DNA of 64,000 bases from JANQEU01 sp965228045 (GTDB taxonomy: Bacteria > Bacteroidota > Bacteroidia > Cytophagales > Cyclobacteriaceae), in contig OZ245789.1 in NCBI GenBank assembly GCA_965228045.1, forward strand, positions 1,054,001 through 1,118,000, in the 5' to 3' direction. The position numbers were made by a program, and so were the translations under genes. The notes below the pieces were generated by a model. The model saw nothing but the letters and a program-made list of their open reading frames with translations, made no database searches and was not told the origin of the DNA. Shown here one piece after another: positions 1-6,882 of the stretch. The stretch's first letter is position 1. Each line of letters opens with the position of its first letter.

Positions 1-2
1 TT

Positions 3-1517
3 TGTATTTCGGGAGCCTTTGCACAAAGGGATCTGGTTAAGAAATCCGAATTGCAATTCTCGTCCGATCAGGAGCGGGAAGCGGTATTAGAATTACTCCA
101 GGGTGGAGATTCTTATTTTGAGGCACTGGGCATCATCGAATCGGTTGATGAGAACCTTATGATGGCATGGAAATCCGGATTTGATGCTCATATCGATGAG
201 CTTATCACCAAACCAAGACGACGTGATAATTGGATCTATTTAAATAAAGTGTACCATCAGCTTCATCGCGATTATCTGGTCAAATACCGAGACGGTGCAA
301 ATCTCTCCAATACACTGATAGATGGTACATACAATTGCGTTTCCGCAAGTGCCATCTATGCCATGGCGTTTGAGAAACTTCAAATTCCTTACGTAATCAA
401 AGAAACACCTGATCATGTCTATATCATAGGTGAAAGCAGGAGAGGACCTATGCAATTTGAGACCACGGATCCTGTGGAAGGATTTAGGACTTTTGGCTAC
501 GATTTCAAAAAGTTATTTGTTTACCAGCTGATAGCACAAAAGAATATTACACGACAAGAATTTCGGGAAAAGGGAATGGATTCTGTCTTTAATCAGTATT
601 ATTTCAAAGGCAGAGAAATCGGACTCAAGGAACTTGTGGGTATCCAGTACTCTAATGAAGGGATGCTTCATTGGCAAAAGAATGAATATAAAGAAGCTTT
701 CAATGCATTTGAAAAGGCCTACGTGATCTATCCGAGTAAAAGAATTTCGGAGTTCCTCTTCTCCTCGCTGGTCTATCATCTTCAGAAATCAAATTATAGC
801 GATTGGTACGATGTGGAACTTCTGTCAAGACTTCCCAGGTATGAGCAATTTGACATCAACTATCGGGGTATTTTGGCTGATTTTGACAAAGTCAATCAGT
901 ATTACCTGATAGATCATAACGATACTGAGGCCATCGAGAAAGCATATAGGCTGTTGCGAAGTGAATTGGATGAGCGTCCGCGTGTTGAACTCGATTATTA
1001 CTACAATTATGAAAGGGCACGGGTTTTTTATAACCGGGGTGATTACAAGTCAGCCCTGGATTTTGTTTTAGGAGCATTTGAAGTAAAGCCTTACAACGCA
1101 GAGATTGAGTTGCTCCTTATGAATACTTTCAAGCAGTTTTTGAGAGCTCCGGACGAGGAACTTGACATCGCTTCGCGCAAATTAAATGCTGTCATTGCCA
1201 AGTATCCCCACCTTGAGGAAAATGCGAAGTTCGGAGGTTTGAGACTTGATTTTTTCCTTGTCGGAATGCTGAATGCGTACCATAAAAAAGAAATAGATAT
1301 GGGTGATACGCTCCGTGAAAGATTTCTTGATTTGGTCAATGAAAACCCTACTTTTCAATTCGATCCATACATAGTCGGCAGGGCATATTCCACTGCAGTA
1401 TATCATTATGTGGAGTCAGGGGAGATTCCTAAGGCCAATACACTGTTAAGTCAGGGTCTCAATTTTGCTCCGTTTAATGCAGAACTCATCAATAGTAAAA
1501 CGCTACTCGAACCTTAG
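3..1517 (+). CDS. Secreted transglutaminase-like / TPR protein, 5' end outside window
   Basis: The reading frame is open to the window edge (first full codon at 3), so the true start lies upstream. The visible N-terminus reads ISGAFAQ, like the end of a signal peptide cleaved after AFA, so I reject the internal TTG at 51 as the start. A transglutaminase-like core follows: a Cys in GTYNCVSAS (codon at 336), a His in DHVYI (codon at 414) and an acidic stretch in QFETTDP give a plausible Cys-His-acid triad. The C-terminal half looks like TPR helices, beginning around LHWQKNEYKEAFNAFEKA. Such proteins are usually periplasmic in Bacteroidota. The downstream neighbours act on cell-wall-like substrates, which would fit a peptide-processing role, but substrate and activity are unknown. 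Confidence 0.75.
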   Translation, partial: CISGAFAQRDLVKKSELQFSSDQEREAVLELLQGGDSYFEALGIIESVDENLMMAWKSGFDAHIDELITKPRRRDNWIYLNKVYHQLHRDYLVKYRDGANLSNTLIDGTYNCVSASAIYAMAFEKLQIPYVIKETPDHVYIIGESRRGPMQFETTDPVEGFRTFGYDFKKLFVYQLIAQKNITRQEFREKGMDSVFNQYYFKGREIGLKELVGIQYSNEGMLHWQKNEYKEAFNAFEKAYVIYPSKRISEFLFSSLVYHLQKSNYSDWYDVELLSRLPRYEQFDINYRGILADFDKVNQYYLIDHNDTEAIEKAYRLLRSELDERPRVELDYYYNYERARVFYNRGDYKSALDFVLGAFEVKPYNAEIELLLMNTFKQFLRAPDEELDIASRKLNAVIAKYPHLEENAKFGGLRLDFFLVGMLNAYHKKEIDMGDTLRERFLDLVNENPTFQFDPYIVGRAYSTAVYHYVESGEIPKANTLLSQGLNFAPFNAELINSKTLLEP

Positions 1518-1519
1518 TA

Positions 1520-1548
1520 TTGATATTGTCAGCTAGTTTGTATCTTCA
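1520..1548 (+). promoter_or_regulatory. Possible Bacteroidota-type promoter
   Basis: TTG at 1520-1522 and TATCTTCA at 1541-1548 are separated by 18 nt, resembling the -33 TTG / -7 TAnnTTTG pattern. It precedes the serine hydrolase start by 12 nt. The match is imperfect. Confidence 0.3.
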
Positions 1549-1560
1549 CGGCATATTGCC

Positions 1561-2784
1561 ATGTCGAGAATTACGTTTTTCCTATTTTCAGCGGTTTTTA
1601 TAATACTAGCGTCCTGCAAGGATTCTGATCCATTGACTTCTGTTGTCAACGAAGATCCTTTTTTAAAAGAAACGGCAACAAATCCTGCGTACGAGGTACA
1701 GATAATCTACACTCAAATTGATCGGGATGAGACGCAGCAGCCAAAATTCACTTCCTACAGTTACGCTCTGGATTCTACCCGATATTTTTATCCGGCGTCC
1801 ACGGTTAAATTTCCGACGAGTCTGGCTGCAGTGGAGCGAATCAATGAGTTTAAGTATCCGCAGGTGACCATTTCTACAAGGATGGTCAACCGTGCCGGAA
1901 GTCAGGGTCAGACCTCTGTAATGTATGATTCATCAGCGTCAAACTATGAGCCTTCTATCGGTCATTATATCAAAAAAATCATGTTGGTTTCGGACAATGA
2001 TGCATTTAACCGACTGTATGAATTTCTGGGGCAGGATCCATTGAATGAGAGCCTTAGGGAGAAAGGATATGATGATGTCCGAATCATACACAGGCTCAGC
2101 TTACCCAGGACCGTGGAGCAGAATCGCAGGACAAATCCGATTGAATTTTATGAAAATGAAGAAATGATTCTTCAGCAGCCGGAAGTAAGATCTTCCGGTA
2201 AGTTCCTGATCAATTATGAGATACCAATGGGTGAAGGATACATATCCGAGGATTCTTTGATAAGAGAACCCATGAATTTTCAACATAAAAACTTTTTTCC
2301 CCTGGATGAACAGCAGCGGATGATTCGCTCTTTGGTATTTCCAAAAAGTGGAGAGCCATTTGACATTTCAGACAGGACAAGGAAATTCATTTTGAAATAT
2401 ATGGGATTACTTCCCAGGGAATCGGATGTCCGGGCTTACGCGGATGATAGTACTTATTATGATGCTTATTCCAAATTCCTGCTATACGGTTCTGAACCAG
2501 GGAGAAAGTCTACCTCCGTCAGAATCTTCAATAAAATCGGGTTGGCGTATGGGTATTGTATAGACAATGCGTATATCGTGGACTTTGACAATAACATTGA
2601 GTTTTTTCTATCCGCTGTCATTCATACCAACGAAAACAGAATTTTCAATGACGGGAATTATGAATATGAGGAAATCGCATTTCCATTTATGAAAATTTTG
2701 GGCCAGCGAATACTTGATTATGAGCGCAATAGAGAACGACAAAATGAACCAGACCTTCAACCTTTAAAAGAATTATTTAACTAA
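1561..2784 (+). CDS. Class A beta-lactamase-like serine hydrolase lipoprotein
   Basis: A 407-residue protein with a lipoprotein signal: hydrophobic N-terminus and lipobox LASC with Cys19. The penicillin-binding fold is supported by Ser80-x-x-Lys83 (STVK), an SDN motif at residues 144-146 and a KIG triad near the C-terminus in place of KTG. At 407 residues it is clearly longer than typical class A beta-lactamases (about 290), with an insert between the SDN and KIG motifs. It probably hydrolyses or transfers an amide bond in a peptidoglycan-like substrate in the periplasm rather than conferring drug resistance. It abuts the DUF1611 gene directly (stop at 2784, next ATG at 2785), suggesting an operon that feeds D-amino-acid-containing peptides to the two downstream enzymes. 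The substrate is inferred only. Confidence 0.8.
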   Translation: MSRITFFLFSAVFIILASCKDSDPLTSVVNEDPFLKETATNPAYEVQIIYTQIDRDETQQPKFTSYSYALDSTRYFYPASTVKFPTSLAAVERINEFKYPQVTISTRMVNRAGSQGQTSVMYDSSASNYEPSIGHYIKKIMLVSDNDAFNRLYEFLGQDPLNESLREKGYDDVRIIHRLSLPRTVEQNRRTNPIEFYENEEMILQQPEVRSSGKFLINYEIPMGEGYISEDSLIREPMNFQHKNFFPLDEQQRMIRSLVFPKSGEPFDISDRTRKFILKYMGLLPRESDVRAYADDSTYYDAYSKFLLYGSEPGRKSTSVRIFNKIGLAYGYCIDNAYIVDFDNNIEFFLSAVIHTNENRIFNDGNYEYEEIAFPFMKILGQRILDYERNRERQNEPDLQPLKELFN

Positions 2785-3846
2785 ATGGATCAACCTCATA
2801 TTTCAGGGACTGCCGTGGTGATCACGGGAGGACTTTTGGATACCAATAACGCCAAAACTGCGCATGGACTTCTAAGGATGTCCAACAGGTTCAAAATCGT
2901 AGGTGTAATTGATGAAAAATTTGCAGGAAAAGATGCTGGAGACATAGTTTTCGGCAAACCCAACAATGTGCCTATTTCCAGTAGTATAGAAGATTTTGTG
3001 GACGTTCATCCTAAACCCAAGTACGCGATCATCGGGATGGCCACTAAAGGTGGTGTATTGCCCAAAGAATTGTATGCTTCGGTCAAACAGATCCTGTCAC
3101 ATGGTGTGGAGCTCATCAATGGACTACACCAACCGATTAATGATATAGGTGAGCTACGGGCTGCGGCCGAGAAAGGAAACAGTACCATTCACGACATAAG
3201 GAAGTCAAAAAAGTTTGATGACCTGCATTTTTGGAGCGGAAAAGTAAAGGACATTTCTGCCCTCAAAATCGCCGTTTTAGGTACGGATTGTGCCCTGGGC
3301 AAGAGAACAACCTCCAGAATGCTGGAGGAAAAACTAACTGAAATGGGGCATAAGTCTGAAATGATATATACTGGCCAAACCGGCTGGATGCAGGGTGCTT
3401 CCTACGGCTTATTGTTTGATGCCACACCAAATGATTTTATTTCGGGCGAAATCGAGCACGCACTATATGAGTGTTGGAAAAATGAGAATGTCGAGGTTTT
3501 GATCATGGAAGGTCAGTCTGGCTTGCGAAACCCAAGTGGTCCGTGCGGTTCCGAATTCATCATTTCAGGAGCTGCTGATGGGGTGATTCTTCAGCACTCT
3601 CCGGTCCGGAAAAAGTTCAAAGGTATGGAAACCTATCCGGCGGATATTCCTGATTTAATGGATGAGAAAAATCTTATAGAAAAACTGGGTGCTCCGGTGA
3701 TTGGTTTTTCAATAAATCAAACAGGAATGACGCCAGAAGACATCGATGAATTCAAAAAAAGTTTTAAAACGGCCCTGCCAGTTGTCTTTCCATTTGAAGA
3801 ATCGATTGAGCCATTGGCGGAAGCCATCCTAGCCTTGAAAAAATGA
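2785..3846 (+). CDS. dgcN: DUF1611 P-loop protein, DgcN-type (predicted D-glutamate N-acetyltransferase)
   Basis: A 353-residue cytosolic protein of the DUF1611 family. It has an N-terminal Rossmann-like domain (VVITGGLLDTNNAK near residue 12) and a P-loop at residues 166-176 (GTDCALGKRTT). In marine bacteria DUF1611 proteins have been described as DgcN, which N-acetylates D-glutamate before a partner racemase (DgcA) converts the product to the L form. Here the next gene is an enolase-superfamily epimerase that overlaps this one by 4 nt, matching the DgcN-DgcA pairing. Flanking serine hydrolase lipoproteins fit use of cell-wall D-Glu. Family assignment is firm; the acetyltransferase activity is inferred from context. 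Confidence 0.8.
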   Translation: MDQPHISGTAVVITGGLLDTNNAKTAHGLLRMSNRFKIVGVIDEKFAGKDAGDIVFGKPNNVPISSSIEDFVDVHPKPKYAIIGMATKGGVLPKELYASVKQILSHGVELINGLHQPINDIGELRAAAEKGNSTIHDIRKSKKFDDLHFWSGKVKDISALKIAVLGTDCALGKRTTSRMLEEKLTEMGHKSEMIYTGQTGWMQGASYGLLFDATPNDFISGEIEHALYECWKNENVEVLIMEGQSGLRNPSGPCGSEFIISGAADGVILQHSPVRKKFKGMETYPADIPDLMDEKNLIEKLGAPVIGFSINQTGMTPEDIDEFKKSFKTALPVVFPFEESIEPLAEAILALKK

Positions 3847-4910
3847 ATATAAAATCAGTCAAAGCCTACAGCCGGGATCTTGGGACCAGCAGGCCCTACA
3901 GTATTGCATATAAGACTGTAACGGAAGTCATAAACGCAGTAGTGGAGATAGAGCTTGAAAACGGAATTATTGGTATTGGTACGGCCAATCCAAGTCCGAA
4001 AGTCGTAGGAGAATCTGTTGAGGATACCATTAAAACTTTGGAAGAGGAATCGTTCGAATTTCTGGTTGGCAAAGACATAAGATTATTTGAGAATCTTCTG
4101 AGAGAAACTAACGAGAAATATTGGGATAAACCCGGTACCAATGTCGCCATAGATGTAGCCCTTCATGATGCCTTTTCACAATTTCTCAAAGTAAGGCTCA
4201 TCGATCTTTATGGACAGAAACACATGCGAATGGCTACATCCGTAACCATCGGGATTAAGAACGTCGAAGAGACGCTGAAGGAATCAAAAGAGTACGTTGA
4301 CCTGGGTTTCAGGATCATTAAAGTTAAAACCGGGTTAAATGCTGAGGAGGATGCTGAAAGAGTGATTAGGATGCAGGAACAACATCCCGGAATCATCATT
4401 AGGGTGGACGCCAATCAGGGTTATAAACCTGCCGACCTGGAGAAATTTGTGGCACTAACTTCCAAACTTAAACTAGACCTTATCGAGCAGCCATTTCCAG
4501 TGGATTCGTTTATAGAAGATATTTCCGGGTTGGGACCCAGAGAAGCTTCCTTACTTGTAGCGGATGAATCTTTGAAAAATCCGATCGATGCACTTAAGAT
4601 CCTAACACATACGGATAAGTGTCGAATTTTTAACATCAAGTTGATGAAAACTGGTGGGCTTTACTGTGCCAGACAGATTGCGGATTTAGCAAAAACAGCC
4701 GGAGTGAAATTGATGTGGGGATGTAATGACGAAAGTGCAGTCACAATAGCTGCTGCCTTGCACATGGCTTTTGCCTATGGACATACCCAATATATAGATC
4801 TGGATGGCAGTCTGGACCTGGTCCAGGATGTTGTCACAGGAGGTTTTCACCTGGAGGACGGTATGATGTCACTCACAAACAATCTTGGATTAGGTGTGAG
4901 GATCCATTAG
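3843..4910 (+). CDS. dgcA: Enolase-superfamily dipeptide epimerase / N-acetyl-D-Glu racemase (DgcA-type)
   Basis: 355 residues with the complete muconate-lactonising subgroup active site: Lys160-x-Lys162 on the second strand, metal ligands Asp189, Glu215 and Asp241, and the opposing Lys266. A D-x-D motif at 319-321 (DLD) matches the position used by L-Ala-D/L-Glu epimerases to hold the substrate's free amine. The gene overlaps the DUF1611 gene by 4 nt. Two functions fit: epimerising L-Ala-D-Glu from murein, or racemising N-acetyl-D-Glu made by the DUF1611 partner. The D-x-D favours a dipeptide substrate, while the pairing favours the acetylated amino acid; I cannot decide between them from sequence. 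Confidence 0.85.
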   Translation: MNIKSVKAYSRDLGTSRPYSIAYKTVTEVINAVVEIELENGIIGIGTANPSPKVVGESVEDTIKTLEEESFEFLVGKDIRLFENLLRETNEKYWDKPGTNVAIDVALHDAFSQFLKVRLIDLYGQKHMRMATSVTIGIKNVEETLKESKEYVDLGFRIIKVKTGLNAEEDAERVIRMQEQHPGIIIRVDANQGYKPADLEKFVALTSKLKLDLIEQPFPVDSFIEDISGLGPREASLLVADESLKNPIDALKILTHTDKCRIFNIKLMKTGGLYCARQIADLAKTAGVKLMWGCNDESAVTIAAALHMAFAYGHTQYIDLDGSLDLVQDVVTGGFHLEDGMMSLTNNLGLGVRIH

Positions 4911-4944
4911 TCAGGGTTTTTTATTATTTGGTTGTTTACGATCT

Positions 4945-6024
4945 ATGCGAAAGCTGTTTCCAATATTTCTTTCGTTACTAATAATTTCCTGCGGCAAGGA
5001 TAATGAAAGCCCGGGACCTCTGGATCTATCCGGGGGTTTACAGACTACTAATCCCGCGGCTGTTGGAGCAGATAGAGCTCAGTTGGAGTTGGCGGTAGAC
5101 AATGCCCGGGCCATCCCGAGATTCCGAAGTCTGCTGGTGATGGATGATGGATTCCTGATTTCGGAGAGTTATTTTCAGGCAGATCGCCATACGTTGCATG
5201 ATGTTAGGTCTGTGACCAAGTCCATCGTATCTACCCTTACATTAAAGGCTTTGGAAGAGGGTCATATCAATGATCTGGAAGATGAGATTGGAGAATATGT
5301 CGGAGAAGATATAGGATTGGAAGAAAATCAAAAGAAGATCCGAATAATAGATTTGCTTACCATGTCCTCTGGTTTTGAATGGGATGAATGGACGAATACC
5401 TCATATAACGACTGGATTCTGTCAGGTGATCATCTGAATCATTTGCTGGGTCTGCCAATGATCAACCAGCCGGGTGAAGTTTTTACCTACAATAGTGCCG
5501 CTGTTCATCTTTTGGGCGTTGTATTGGAGCATGCAGTTGGTCAGACGCTTCCTGAATATGCAAACGAAGTACTTTTTTACCCACTTGGAATTACATCGGT
5601 AGACTGGGAGCAGCTGTCGGATGGGTATGTCAATGGAGGCGCGGGCATTGATCTATCGGCACGGGATCTCGCCAAATTTGGAATGCTTTTCTTGAAACAT
5701 GGCATGATCAGTGATGCCGAACGGATCCTGGAAGAGACCATGATTAATGAAGCCACTGCACCATTTTACGAATGGAGGTCAACATCCGGGCCGGTCTCTG
5801 GCCTATCGTATGGATACTTATGGTGGACGGTAGAATCACCCTATGAAGCATATATGGCATGGGGATATGGTGGACAGTTTGTGGTGGTTGTTCCTTCTCT
5901 GGATGCAGTGGTAGTGGCTACTACTGACTGGACTTATGTAAGTCAGGAGCCTGGAGGACCATCGGCTCTGACGGATAAAGTTTTATCCGTTATATATGAG
6001 GATGTACTGCCAGCTTTGCAGTGA
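4945..6024 (+). CDS. Class C beta-lactamase-family serine hydrolase lipoprotein
   Basis: A 359-residue lipoprotein (SLLIISC, Cys16) of the beta-lactamase class C / EstB / NylB group. Catalytic residues are visible as Ser89-x-x-Lys92 (SVTK) and Tyr182 in TYNSAA. The C-terminal WGYGGQ motif resembles the GGQ loop of 6-aminohexanoate-dimer-hydrolase-like members. It starts 34 nt after the epimerase stop, so it is probably co-transcribed with the D-Glu genes. Likely role: periplasmic amide or ester hydrolysis on a D-amino-acid-containing peptide. True beta-lactamase activity is unlikely, and the natural substrate is unknown. Confidence 0.82.
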   Translation: MRKLFPIFLSLLIISCGKDNESPGPLDLSGGLQTTNPAAVGADRAQLELAVDNARAIPRFRSLLVMDDGFLISESYFQADRHTLHDVRSVTKSIVSTLTLKALEEGHINDLEDEIGEYVGEDIGLEENQKKIRIIDLLTMSSGFEWDEWTNTSYNDWILSGDHLNHLLGLPMINQPGEVFTYNSAAVHLLGVVLEHAVGQTLPEYANEVLFYPLGITSVDWEQLSDGYVNGGAGIDLSARDLAKFGMLFLKHGMISDAERILEETMINEATAPFYEWRSTSGPVSGLSYGYLWWTVESPYEAYMAWGYGGQFVVVVPSLDAVVVATTDWTYVSQEPGGPSALTDKVLSVIYEDVLPALQ

Positions 6025-6145
6025 GTTCCGATTTACTCACGATTTATTCTTGTTTAGTCAAAATCTTTCAAGCCGATGACATAATGTAATTTCACTTGCT
6101 TTCTATGTGTCTAATATTGCAGCAAATAACCCTACGCTCATAGAC

Positions 6146-6706
6146 ATGAAATATTCAATCAGTGCGGTTTTATTATCGCTCATCTTTTTTTCACAGGCAC
6201 AAGTAGTAAAAGTTGTTGAAAATGCGCTGGACAGAAAGTACCAGGTGCTATTCAGTGCTCCGGCCGAACACAATGTGAAGATCCAGCTTCTAACAGTTGA
6301 CAAAGCGATCATCATGGAGGAAGATGTTACCGGAAAAGCATTTATCAAGAATTACAGCCTGAGTACTTTGAATCTTGGAAATTATACCTGGAAGGTGACC
6401 TATCCCGGAGGTGAATTCAAGGAGGATTTTGAAATCAAATCGATAAGGGCCCTTATGAAGGAAAGTATCTCAGTCGCCCTTCAAAATTCCAATCTGGATA
6501 TCAATGTAAAGTCCTTCAATAAAGATCCCATTAACATCTTCCTGTTCAATAAGTCCGGGACTCAGTTGGATCATGTTTTCTGGCAGCCAGACAATATCAG
6601 TAGATCTAAAAAGATCGATCTTACCAGATACTCCTCAAAAGAAATAAAGTTGGAAATCGTTCAAAATGGTGATTTAGCGTTCAAAGACGAGTTTAAGCTA
6701 TACTAA
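6146..6706 (+). CDS. Secreted beta-sandwich protein, unknown function
   Basis: I place the start at ATG 6146, where a clear signal peptide begins (MKYSISAVLLSLIFFSQAQ), rather than 39 nt upstream. The mature 167 residues alternate short strands and turns. The pattern NLGNYTWKVTYPGGEF resembles the DUF3244 / type IX sorting-domain-like sandwich common in Bacteroidota, but there is no separate cargo domain. A strong hairpin terminator follows. Possibly a periplasmic or surface protein; no function can be assigned. Confidence 0.6.
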   Translation: MKYSISAVLLSLIFFSQAQVVKVVENALDRKYQVLFSAPAEHNVKIQLLTVDKAIIMEEDVTGKAFIKNYSLSTLNLGNYTWKVTYPGGEFKEDFEIKSIRALMKESISVALQNSNLDINVKSFNKDPINIFLFNKSGTQLDHVFWQPDNISRSKKIDLTRYSSKEIKLEIVQNGDLAFKDEFKLY

Positions 6707-6730
6707 TAGCGGATTTTTAGATTTAGTGGT

Positions 6731-6758
6731 AAAGCTGTCAGAGATGACAGCTTTTTTT
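6731..6758 (+). terminator. Rho-independent terminator
   Basis: Perfect 10-bp stem (6731-6740 with 6745-6754), GAGA tetraloop, then a run of T to 6758. It closes the unit ending with the beta-sandwich gene and isolates carB. Confidence 0.9.
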
Positions 6759-6839
6759 GTTTATGCTTGAAAATCAGGGATGTAGCCCAAAAAAAATGAA
6801 ATAAGGCCGCTATCCTTTTCTTATTCTAAGTCCTGCCAA

Positions 6840-6847
6840 TAACTTTG
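6840..6847 (+). promoter_or_regulatory. Possible -7 box for carB
   Basis: TAACTTTG matches the TAnnTTTG consensus of Bacteroidota primary sigma promoters, 35 nt before the carB ATG. The -33 region is T-rich (6814-6822) without a clean TTTG. Confidence 0.4.
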
Positions 6848-6882
6848 CGCCAATTTGAGCCCTTCAAAACCACCTTTATTTC

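Noticed and set aside
51..53. TTG as the start of the first gene
   Set aside because: The frame continues upstream to the window edge and encodes the end of a probable signal peptide, so the start is outside the window.
1561..6024. Antibiotic-resistance beta-lactamases
   Set aside because: The SxxK hydrolases are longer or divergent, lie with D-Glu metabolism genes and lack family features of known resistance enzymes (KIG for KTG; NylB-like GGQ).
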